From Candidatus Levybacteria bacterium GW2011_GWA1_37_16 (GTDB lineage: Bacteria > Patescibacteriota > Microgenomatia > Levybacterales > UBA12049), in the NCBI GenBank assembly GCA_943354875.1, contig CALRDJ010000007.1, positions 1-32,188 on the forward strand: DNA of 32,188 nucleotides, in the 5' to 3' direction. Of the stretch, positions 7,200 through 13,325 are shown one piece after another. The notes beneath the pieces are model-generated. The model had not been told where the DNA came from. It saw only the letters and a list, made by a program, of their open reading frames with translations, and searched no databases. Both the position numbers and the translations under genes were made by a program. The number at the start of each line of letters is the position of its first letter. Positions within the stretch are counted from its first letter, which is position 1.

Positions 7200-7738
7200 G
7201 GTGTTGGTATAAGCGTATAATCAGACAAGCACGAAATAAGTTTTGTCTGATGACAAAACAGATTATCTCTGTCAGTACAATTATTATCTGACCAGGAAAC
7301 AGTTACTGTCACCTTTGTCGCATTTGCCGATATGGCTACCGGTGTTGGCGTAGGCGCTAGGGGGGGGGTCAGCGTAGGAGGAGTACAATCAGATGATGCT
7401 GCCGTCAACGTCACTTCTCGAACAAAAATATCTACATTTTGACCACAACTAGTACCTATACGTGGCGTCAATGTTGTACTATTTCTAGGTAAACAGTAGA
7501 CGTTCGAGAGACTACTAAACGTAGTCCAGTCACTATTACGTAGCGTCTGAACTACTTCCATTCCTTGCTCTGCATATTGAGTAGCGAGATTTTGATTTTT
7601 CGCTGATTGCGTATTACTGAGCCCCGTAATAACCGCTATGGTTATGGCAGAGATTATACCCACAGCAACTCCCAGTGCTATCAGCACCTCTATAAGAGTA
7701 GATCCATATTCGTTATTATTGTGTTGCAATTCTTCCAT
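7196..7738 (-). CDS. PilV-like minor prepilin with a nine-C tract
   Basis: This 180-residue prepilin has leader MEELQHNNNEYG and then STLIEVLIALGVAVGIISA, with Gly at -1 and Glu at +5. The following 'QSAKNQNLATQYAEQGMEVVQTLRNSDW' helix is typical of PilV/GspI-type minor pilins. A Pro/Thr-rich linker (around residues 120-134) is encoded partly by a homopolymer of nine C (minus strand 7368-7360). Losing one C creates TAG immediately, and gaining one leads to a stop within about 30 codons. Cysteines flank the linker and the tail ends 'SDYTLIPTP'. It overlaps the FimT-like gene by 23 bases and the PilW-like gene by 4. Confidence 0.8.
   Translation of the reverse strand: MEELQHNNNEYGSTLIEVLIALGVAVGIISAITIAVITGLSNTQSAKNQNLATQYAEQGMEVVQTLRNSDWTTFSSLSNVYCLPRNSTTLTPRIGTSCGQNVDIFVREVTLTAASSDCTPPTLTPPLAPTPTPVAISANATKVTVTVSWSDNNCTDRDNLFCHQTKLISCLSDYTLIPTP
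7360..7368 (-). repeat. Homopolymeric C9 tract in a pilin coding sequence
   Basis: Nine consecutive C on the coding strand encode part of T-P-P-L in the PilV-like pilin. Tracts this long are slippage-prone and stand out in this AT-leaning sequence. An eight-C allele would read ACC CCC CCC TAG. Confidence 0.92.
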
Positions 7739-8297
7739 CTGAAAAAATACTGATTATCCTCGGTGTCTTACCAAATCCTCCGACTGAAATAGCAGTCGAA
7801 CCATCAGAAGCCGCTCCTATAACACCTCCGGTGAGCACAGTAAAGGTAAGCGAAGGCGGATTACTACTTCCTATAAATGAAACGCCTGTAGGAAATTTCT
7901 TCGCTACAAGCGCTGGAGAAACCATGGAACCATTACATACCGTGTATAATGCATAATCCATAAGCACAGGGGTCGTCTCAGATGGCTGACACTGAGCTGA
8001 GCTTATACTACAAAATCCTATCTTATATCCATCGAGCCTACTACAGCCACTCGCAGGCTTTACCTGAGAGAATGCCCGAGATCTGGCTAGGGATAACGTC
8101 GTCACGAGCTCAGATGCAGAACTTTGAATAGCCTGAGACCGACTATATGTCACGAATGACACAACTCCGATAGTGGACAAGACTCCAACAATTGAAAAAA
8201 CAGCAAGAAGCTCTATGAGAGTAAAACCAAGACGTGAATCACGAGCTATGAAGTATGAATTATGGGGTTTTTTCTTAATTCTCGATTCATGATTCAT
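7716..8297 (-). CDS. GspH/FimT-like pseudopilin
   Basis: The 193-residue product has a long basic leader ending in SRLG, then FTLIELLAVFSIVGVLSTIG, with Gly at -1 and Glu at +5. The body continues 'SASELVTTLSLARSRAFSQ', the hallmark helix of GspH/FimT pseudopilins, with a C-terminal 'GGFGKTPRIISIFSDGRI' strand pair also seen in FimT. These are low-abundance subunits that help initiate the fibre. The first ~22 residues (MNHESRIKKKPHNSYFIAR) are encoded by ATTCAT-type heptanucleotide repeats, so the leader is unusually long. A 7-base gap separates it from the upstream gene, and it overlaps the PilV-like gene by 23 bases. Confidence 0.82.
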   Translation of the reverse strand: MNHESRIKKKPHNSYFIARDSRLGFTLIELLAVFSIVGVLSTIGVVSFVTYSRSQAIQSSASELVTTLSLARSRAFSQVKPASGCSRLDGYKIGFCSISSAQCQPSETTPVLMDYALYTVCNGSMVSPALVAKKFPTGVSFIGSSNPPSLTFTVLTGGVIGAASDGSTAISVGGFGKTPRIISIFSDGRIATQ

Positions 8298-8304
8298 AAT
8301 TCAA
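8284..8304 (-). repeat. ATTCATn heptanucleotide repeat at the start of the FimT-like gene
   Basis: On the plus strand the units GATTCAT, GATTCAT, AATTCAA follow each other, covering the first codons and the upstream gap of the FimT-like gene. More distant inverted-sense units (ATGAAGT, ATGAATT) lie at about 8248-8264 within the same leader. The same unit family occurs in pilD at 10211-10245 and 10372-10399. Confidence 0.7.
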
Positions 8305-8775
8305 TTAGGGATTAGTTAATGTGTACGACCAGTTCGTGGTTCCTCCCGTACAGTAGCCACTATTATTTGTCGTATCTTTTTGGGAGTCTGCCACGTTTTC
8401 CATACAGGTATACAACGTATAGGTAGACCCATCAGAAACGTATGAATAAATATATTCTCCAGCATTCAGAGGATCACACGGAATAGTCTGTAAATATGTA
8501 TTGAGCGGAGAACCCCCCTGAAATGCATTTCCTTGCCCGCAAGGCGCAACTGGATTAGCAGGTGCAGCTGCACTCGTTACTGGATATTCTCCTTGATCTG
8601 ATCTATATAATTCAAGTGCTGATTGAAATTGACGAAGATTCGATTTCCGCTGTGCATCACGAGCACGCTGTCGTATACCGACAAAATTAACCATGAGGAG
8701 CGAAGAAAGAATCCCAATTATCGCCACCACAATCAAAAGCTCAATTAACGTAAACCCTCTTTGTGCTCTTTTCAT
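8305..8775 (-). CDS. GspG/PilA-like prepilin (major-pilin candidate)
   Basis: The 156-residue protein has a short leader MKRAQRG and a canonical helix FTLIELLIVVAIIGILSSLL (Gly -1, Glu +5). It continues 'GIRQRARDAQRKSNLRQFQSALELYRSDQGEYP', the conserved GspG/PilA motif with a pre-beta Tyr-Pro. Four cysteines in the C-terminal half (near residues 79, 95, 124 and 142) could form disulphides. The leader is the tidiest of the set, making this a reasonable major-pilin candidate, although abundance cannot be judged from sequence. A palindromic repeat (8787-8860) lies between it and the upstream prepilin and would be part of the mRNA. Confidence 0.85.
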   Translation of the reverse strand: MKRAQRGFTLIELLIVVAIIGILSSLLMVNFVGIRQRARDAQRKSNLRQFQSALELYRSDQGEYPVTSAAAPANPVAPCGQGNAFQGGSPLNTYLQTIPCDPLNAGEYIYSYVSDGSTYTLYTCMENVADSQKDTTNNSGYCTGGTTNWSYTLTNP

Positions 8776-8786
8776 AATATATTATT

Positions 8787-8860
8787 TGTCATGCTGAATT
8801 TAGTTCAGCATCTCCCTGTGTCGAAACAGAAGTAGATCCTAAAGCAAGTTCAGGATGACA
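8787..8860. repeat. Palindromic intergenic element, copy A
   Basis: This 74-bp element is bounded by TGTCAT (8787-8792) and ATGACA (8855-8860). Its first hairpin pairs ATGCTGAA (8791-8798) with TTCAGCAT (8804-8811) around a 5-base loop. The second, slightly decayed, pairs ATCCT with AGGAT. The central ~24 bases equal the reverse complement of the copy C centre with one mismatch, so A and C are the same element in opposite orientation. It fills the gap between two prepilin genes. Confidence 0.85.
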
Positions 8861-8872
8861 CCCTAAAACGAA

Positions 8873-9394
8873 CTAGGGCGACACATTTGGACTCGTCAAT
8901 CCGTAATTACACACATATGACTCACCACCACATTTGACTCCAAGTGGTACATTGGCGCACTTATTACTCACACCAGTACAAACCTGCGAATCCTGACTCC
9001 CTCTCTCTAAACTAGCATAGAGATAGTAAGATTGTCTAGCTTCGTTCGTCACATATATATAACTACTAGAACCAGGATCTTTAGGAACCAGTGTCATATA
9101 TGGCACCCATTGCTGGCCCCATATCACCGGTGTTCCATCCAATCGCTTTATGTGGTAAGACGAGTCTGCCTCAGGATATCGGCCATTATCTTGATAATAT
9201 GCCTCAAGCGCACGAGATACTTGAGCCAAATCACTTTTTCTCCTTGAATCGTTAGCTTTCTGGAATTGTCCGAAAGGATTTAAGATATTTAATAACATAC
9301 CACCTAATAAAGCCAAAATTCCTATAACAACCACCATCTCAATGAGGGTAAACCCTTTATTTTCGGTGCTATGTAATCTTATCTTTCTCATCAT
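8873..9394 (-). CDS. GspG-like prepilin
   Basis: This 173-residue prepilin has leader MMRKIRLHSTENKG and helix FTLIEMVVVIGILALLGGML. It is followed by 'NPFGQFQKANDSRRKSDLAQVSRALEAYYQDNGRYP', the GspG/pilin helix with the conserved R-K-S-D-L and Y-P landmarks. The C-terminal third is cysteine-rich (five Cys near 139-164), suggesting a disulphide-stabilised lobe. It shares the 'P[FM][GE]Q' turn with two other prepilins here (9430-9957 and 12695-13261), so the three look like paralogues. Two adjacent ATG codons (9394, 9391) are possible starts. A strong hairpin lies just upstream. Confidence 0.85.
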   Translation of the reverse strand: MMRKIRLHSTENKGFTLIEMVVVIGILALLGGMLLNILNPFGQFQKANDSRRKSDLAQVSRALEAYYQDNGRYPEADSSYHIKRLDGTPVIWGQQWVPYMTLVPKDPGSSSYIYVTNEARQSYYLYASLERGSQDSQVCTGVSNKCANVPLGVKCGGESYVCNYGLTSPNVSP

Positions 9395-9414
9395 TCAATT
9401 ATTCACACGCCCAA

Positions 9415-9453
9415 CCATCTCCTACTCCGTCACAACGTCGGAGTAGGAGATGG
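9415..9453 (-). promoter_or_regulatory. 15-bp perfect hairpin at the 3' end of a prepilin gene
   Basis: CCATCTCCTACTCCG (9415-9429) and its exact reverse complement (9439-9453) flank a 9-base loop that holds the TGA stop of the upstream prepilin. The 5' arm on the mRNA encodes its Pro-Ser-Pro-Thr-Pro tail. No T-run follows, so it is not a typical intrinsic terminator. An mRNA-stability or RNase III/processing hairpin between pilin cistrons is more likely. Confidence 0.8.
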
Positions 9454-9957
9454 CAACACATACGATGCGACATATGCACAGTCTACATTTCCAGATACTA
9501 CGCATGCCCATGTCGAATCAAATGCAGCAGGCAAGCAATCAGTGAGACCAGAGAGGGGACATACTGACGTTGTGGATGGTTCTTTCGAAAGCTGAGTAAA
9601 AAGAACCATCCATTGCGGACAAGAACCATTCTTTACATACGCATAGTCTTGATTGGTAGTGGGATCTTTAGGAACTGTCTTCATATATACTTGCTCACTA
9701 CTACTCAGCACCGAGAGAGAGGCTGGATAACACTTCGTATCATTATAATACACATCAAGCGAATTACGGATTTGTCCAATATCATGCATCCTAGCAGAAT
9801 CACGCCCCTTATTTAATTGCCCCATAGGATCTAAAAAAATAACAAGATAGGCAAGCATAACCCCCAACATAGTCAGAACTACCAGCAGCTCAATTAGGGT
9901 AAAAGCGGACTGATTTTTGTCAAAATTTCTGAGCCAAATAATAAAACCGCTATACAT
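9430..9957 (-). CDS. GspG-like prepilin with Ala at -1, overlapping pilD
   Basis: This prepilin helix reads FTLIELLVVLTMLGVMLAYL and is followed by 'LDPMGQLNKGRDSARMHDIGQIRNSLDVYYNDTKCYP', clearly paralogous to the neighbouring GspG-like pilins. The residue before Phe+1 is Ala (NQSA) rather than the usual Gly; Ala is tolerated less well by prepilin peptidases in studied systems. I chose the ATG at 9957 (175 aa, 18-residue leader MYSGFIIWLRNFDKNQSA); an upstream ATG at 10017 would give an implausible 38-residue leader. Even so, it overlaps pilD by 64 bases in another frame. The C-terminus ends LPSPTPTL inside a strong hairpin. Confidence 0.8.
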   Translation of the reverse strand: MYSGFIIWLRNFDKNQSAFTLIELLVVLTMLGVMLAYLVIFLDPMGQLNKGRDSARMHDIGQIRNSLDVYYNDTKCYPASLSVLSSSEQVYMKTVPKDPTTNQDYAYVKNGSCPQWMVLFTQLSKEPSTTSVCPLSGLTDCLPAAFDSTWACVVSGNVDCAYVASYVLPSPTPTL

Positions 9958-10679
9958 CCTGCTACCAAAAACGGACCGAATGGGATGGTTCCACCGGAAA
10001 ATTTTTTCTTTCCCCATAAAACTAGTATGAGCGCCACTCCGGCGCCTGTCAAGAACGCGAGATATAATCCAATCACTATCCCGGGAAATCCTAAGACAAG
10101 TCCCATGAGAAAAACGAACTTTACATCACCAAATCCCATACCACGCCCCTTAGTCAAGAGAAATAACAAAAGAAAAAATAAAAACGCACCAACTGCCGAA
10201 GGGAGATAGTTATGAATTAAGAAGTAAGAATCATGAATTAATAATACGTAAAACAGTGAGATTATGATCGTTGGATATAAAACTTTATCTGGAATTATTC
10301 CATATCTCAGATCGGTAAAAAAGATTACAATCATGATTGAGATTATAAAAAAATAATATCCAAACTCTCCATAATTCCTAATTCCTAATTCATAATTCAG
10401 AGGAGATAAGTTTAAAAACAAAAAAACGTAAGATATTCCGGTCACTAACTCCACGACTAAGTACTGCCATCCGATAAATCGTTTACATTTAGTACAGCTT
10501 CCTCTTTGAATTAAAAATGAAATTACGGGAAGAAGTTCCCACCATTCCAGCTTCTTTTTACAAAACTCGCAATGCGACCTGCCAAATAGAACCGATTCTC
10601 CACGAGGAATTCGATCCACTAAGACGTTCAGAAAACTTCCTACACAAAGTCCGATAATAAATATTAGGAGTATAGTCAT
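9894..10679 (-). CDS. pilD: Prepilin peptidase / N-methyltransferase PilD
   Basis: PilD is a membrane aspartic protease that removes prepilin leaders and methylates the new N-terminus. The 261-residue product has the N-terminal 'GLCVGSFLNVLVDRIPRGES' motif, the two zinc CxxC pairs of the methyltransferase insert (C37/C40 and C62/C65), and the two catalytic aspartates: D123 in FTDLRYGIIPD and D185 in the GxGD motif GMGFGDVK. About eight hydrophobic segments are visible. Two loops (about residues 94-104 and 148-158) are encoded by heptanucleotide repeats and look like tolerated insertions. It overlaps the DUF2723 gene by 4 bases and the next prepilin by 64. Confidence 0.95.
   Translation of the reverse strand: MTILLIFIIGLCVGSFLNVLVDRIPRGESVLFGRSHCEFCKKKLEWWELLPVISFLIQRGSCTKCKRFIGWQYLVVELVTGISYVFLFLNLSPLNYELGIRNYGEFGYYFFIISIMIVIFFTDLRYGIIPDKVLYPTIIISLFYVLLIHDSYFLIHNYLPSAVGAFLFFLLLFLLTKGRGMGFGDVKFVFLMGLVLGFPGIVIGLYLAFLTGAGVALILVLWGKKKFSGGTIPFGPFLVAGCIAVLLFGSEILTKISPLLP
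10211..10245 (-). repeat. Heptanucleotide repeat array inside pilD (loop 2)
   Basis: Five consecutive 7-bp units on the plus strand: TATGAAT, TAAGAAG, TAAGAAT, CATGAAT, TAATAAT. In pilD they encode the loop around IHDSYFLIHN, which resembles the HNSYFIARDS leader of the FimT-like prepilin. Confidence 0.75.
10372..10399 (-). repeat. Heptanucleotide repeat array inside pilD (loop 1)
   Basis: Four tandem 7-bp units on the plus strand: TAATTCC twice, then TAATTCA twice. In pilD they encode the loop NYELGIRNYG. The array is in inverted sense to that at 10211-10245, and the two flank the segment containing catalytic D123. Confidence 0.8.
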
Positions 10680-12688
10680 TTTTTAAATGAATTCTGAATT
10701 ATGGTCAGGATATCTTCAGTAAATACCTCCTTAAATTTTCCTGCTACTCGCTTAGCCGATTCAGAGTCATGATAACATTCTGAGTACGTAGTATAGAGAA
10801 ACACATATGCAGTTATACTGAGCGGATCTTTTTCTATGGTTTTTTTAAACTCCTGCTCAGCATTTTCACAATTTTTTGCTGAAAGCTGATGCACTCCTTG
10901 GATAAGATAGACCTTTGGATTTTCAGGCGCCATCATACGAGCCTTATTGTAATAAACTTGAGCAGTTGACGTAGCCTGATATTCTGATAATAAGTAATTT
11001 CCTGTTATCAGAAGCCCGTCCGAGTAGATGACAGGAATTTCTGAAATGGTTAGGTTTTTATACGCCAGAGCGTTTTGTTCAGAAGTATGAAGACTATCCC
11101 AAATGGATGTGAGCGTCTTCTCATATTCTTCCTGCGATGGAAGATCGGATGGACTCACCAGCTTATAGATAATTCCATATGGCACCCAATGAAATTTTTC
11201 TCCGTTTTTTGGTTGTATCTGAAGGTAAGAAAAAACACTTCTGTCTTTTCCCATATACTCTATAATGCGCGCTAGCTCATCGCTCGGATTTATACCACCA
11301 GGATGAAGCTTGGCATATTCTTTTTGCTTTTTTTTAAAAAGTTCGTGCTGCCCTAAGGCATTAGCGTTTAGTATGGTTACATCAGGTCGAATCCCTAAAA
11401 CATAATGCGCATACCATGTATTAAAAAGCAATGTATCTCCTGACGATAAGAGTATGGCATTTTTCGGTAAAACAGATAAACTATCCATGCCTAAGTAATC
11501 ACCGATATATACTGAAGATAAGTTAGTCTTAGGATAATTATAGGTAAAAAGGAGAAATGGGATGAGAAAAAATACTGCGAGAAAAAGAAGTTGGTATTTA
11601 TGCAGAAATGTTTTTCCTAACATTTCCAAAATACCTAAAAAACCAAATGGAAGCAACAAAAGAAAAAAGATAAATGAAAGGAGAAAAAAACGTTCGAAAA
11701 TTCCTATAAAAAAAGCGCTATGAGGCGGAAACCCTGCATATGCCACGAAAACTGGCCCAGAAATAAATACTCCCAAGAGCACCGCTGCTAAATAATTTTT
11801 ATCGCGTCGAAATAGATATATACTGCCGAGCATACAGAGAGCAAGTACCGGCAGGGTAAGCTGGATAATAAATTGAGATGCGTACATCTTGAGAAGAACC
11901 ACGCGCTGCAACAACACTGGCGATTCAAATACACCAGCTGTAAATGTCCCATAATCTTTTCGGAGGAGCAAATGAATAAATGAAGGAATATCATGAACCT
12001 GATCCCAATTAATCGGCGGATTATAGGAGGATGCGATCGGCACATATACATATACGGAGAAACCGAGAAGAAAGAAAAAAGCACCCGCTAAAAAAGATTT
12101 GTACTGAAAATGTCGGAACTGAAGCTTTTTCCGCTGTGGCCACCACAATAGGAAAAAAGAAGGAATAACTAACACGATTGTCTGATGATGTGTACTGGCT
12201 AAGCCGAGAAGAAAGCAGAATAACCAAAACAGTTTCTTACTCCATCTTTCTCGAAGATGCAGTGACACGAAAAATAATGCTATAGCGAAAAAAGCATTTA
12301 ACATAAAAACTTCTGCAATCTCGCTATAAAACCAGACATAATAAGAAAATGCGACGACAAGAGAGGACAGAAGTGATATGATCACATGCTTCGTTAACTT
12401 TAATGTGATGAAGTAGTAGATCAAAACCAGTAAACTTCCCGAAAACGCAGATATAAGTCCTACATTAAACGCGGGGGTTTGACCTAAGGGCATATGGGAC
12501 AAGATATATCCCAGTAGTGTGAATAATGGATATCCTGGTGCATGAGGAACCCCGAAGACATATGCAGCGCTCACCAAGTCTCCTACGTCCCCACCATATA
12601 CACTCCGCGAGAGGTTATGAATATATAGCGAGAGTACACACAAAAAAAGAAGGGCAGGCACCAATACCGGTAATTTAGAAGAGGACAT
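10676..12688 (-). CDS. DUF2723 (TMEM260-like) multi-pass membrane glycosyltransferase with TPR tail
   Basis: The 670-residue product has an N-terminal membrane segment and then 'GGDVGDLVSAAYVFGVPHAPGYPLFTLLG', the signature of DUF2723 proteins. In that family an acidic residue in the first loop is thought to be catalytic, and the human member TMEM260 is a protein O-mannosyltransferase. About ten further hydrophobic segments follow to about residue 390, then a soluble domain ('LLSSGDTLLFNTWYAHYVLGIRPDVTIL') typical of DUF2723, and a C-terminal TPR-like region (about 575-650). It sits between a prepilin and pilD, 6 bases after the former and overlapping the latter by 4, which suggests a role in pilin or surface glycosylation. 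The substrate is inferred; no biochemistry can be read here. Confidence 0.82.
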   Translation of the reverse strand: MSSSKLPVLVPALLFLCVLSLYIHNLSRSVYGGDVGDLVSAAYVFGVPHAPGYPLFTLLGYILSHMPLGQTPAFNVGLISAFSGSLLVLIYYFITLKLTKHVIISLLSSLVVAFSYYVWFYSEIAEVFMLNAFFAIALFFVSLHLRERWSKKLFWLFCFLLGLASTHHQTIVLVIPSFFLLWWPQRKKLQFRHFQYKSFLAGAFFFLLGFSVYVYVPIASSYNPPINWDQVHDIPSFIHLLLRKDYGTFTAGVFESPVLLQRVVLLKMYASQFIIQLTLPVLALCMLGSIYLFRRDKNYLAAVLLGVFISGPVFVAYAGFPPHSAFFIGIFERFFLLSFIFFLLLLPFGFLGILEMLGKTFLHKYQLLFLAVFFLIPFLLFTYNYPKTNLSSVYIGDYLGMDSLSVLPKNAILLSSGDTLLFNTWYAHYVLGIRPDVTILNANALGQHELFKKKQKEYAKLHPGGINPSDELARIIEYMGKDRSVFSYLQIQPKNGEKFHWVPYGIIYKLVSPSDLPSQEEYEKTLTSIWDSLHTSEQNALAYKNLTISEIPVIYSDGLLITGNYLLSEYQATSTAQVYYNKARMMAPENPKVYLIQGVHQLSAKNCENAEQEFKKTIEKDPLSITAYVFLYTTYSECYHDSESAKRVAGKFKEVFTEDILTIIQNSFKK

Positions 12689-12694
12689 CAGAAT

Positions 12695-13261
12695 TTAGAG
12701 CGAACACCAGTAGCAGGTAGAGACGCCAGTTGATGCCTCAGAGACACACCCAGCTGTTATAACTCCAGATAAAGTATATCGTGTATTTGGATCTCTCATT
12801 TGAGATTTAGAGGTGGGAAGAAAACAAGCAGTAACACCGTTAGTCGAACCACTAACGATAATGCCATTCATAACAGCGGCCACAGTGGTAAATCCTGATT
12901 TTAATTCCCCCTCTGTGATAAGAGGCGAGATACATCCCGACATAGCAGCAGCTGAAAGCGCAAGACCTGTCGGAATCGAACCAGCATTACAAGCTGCACT
13001 AACAGCAGGATCAGACCAAGGAAGCGAACTATGCGTTGTATAATACCTGATATTTGCGTTTACATATTCTACCGAAGCGTTTTTTAAATTTGCATCATTT
13101 GCTTTTTTCAGTTGTTCAAATGGATCGATAGTAGCGATGAGTGCGGATGCTAAAATTCCGAGGATACCGATAACGACCAAAAGTTCGATGAGAGTAAAAC
13201 CTTTTTCGGAGCTTGAAACTTTAAACTTAAAATTTGAAATTCTTTTTAGCATGGTCGTCAT
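12695..13261 (-). CDS. Type IV prepilin heading the second pilus transcription unit
   Basis: This prepilin has leader MTTMLKRISNFKFKVSSSEKG and helix FTLIELLVVIGILGILASAL, then 'DPFEQLKKANDANLKNASVEYVNANIRYY', a GspG-like body and a C-terminus with six cysteines ending in CYWC. I place the start at the ATG 13261 (188 aa; 13252 is an alternative). A TTG at 13309 in the same frame is the promoter -35 box, not a start. The leader peptide is encoded by AAACTT-type heptanucleotide repeats (13215-13242). It is followed closely by the DUF2723 gene. As the first gene after a consensus-like promoter it is another candidate for an abundant pilin. Confidence 0.84.
   Translation of the reverse strand: MTTMLKRISNFKFKVSSSEKGFTLIELLVVIGILGILASALIATIDPFEQLKKANDANLKNASVEYVNANIRYYTTHSSLPWSDPAVSAACNAGSIPTGLALSAAAMSGCISPLITEGELKSGFTTVAAVMNGIIVSGSTNGVTACFLPTSKSQMRDPNTRYTLSGVITAGCVSEASTGVSTCYWCSL
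13215..13242 (-). repeat. Heptanucleotide repeat coding for a prepilin leader
   Basis: Four consecutive 7-bp units on the plus strand: GAAACTT, TAAACTT, AAAATTT, GAAATTC. On the coding strand they translate to the S-N-F-K-F-K-V-S part of the prepilin leader. They are related to the AACTTT[T/G] array at 7161-7188. Confidence 0.7.
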
Positions 13262-13280
13262 AAAATATTCTCTATAACTT

Positions 13281-13309
13281 ATTGAACCATATACAAAAAC
13301 CTTTGTCAA
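13281..13309 (-). promoter_or_regulatory. Promoter for the prepilin-DUF2723-pilD-prepilin unit
   Basis: On the minus strand, TTGACA (13309-13304) is followed after 17 bases by TTCAAT (13286-13281), preceded by TGG (extended -10). The expected start is near 13274, 13 bases before the ATG at 13261. It lies in the 64-base gap after pilC. Confidence 0.55.
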
Positions 13310-13325
13310 GTGCTGACTTTATTAT

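Noticed and set aside
11326-11336. A8 run in the DUF2723 gene as a second phase-variation tract
   Set aside because: The A8 encodes Lys codons, and A/T runs of this length are common in this AT-leaning sequence. Unlike the C9 tract it does not stand out.
13262-13309. TTG start at 13309 adding 16 residues to a prepilin
   Set aside because: The TTG is the first half of a TTGACA -35 box, and the extension gives an over-long leader. ATG 13261 is preferred.
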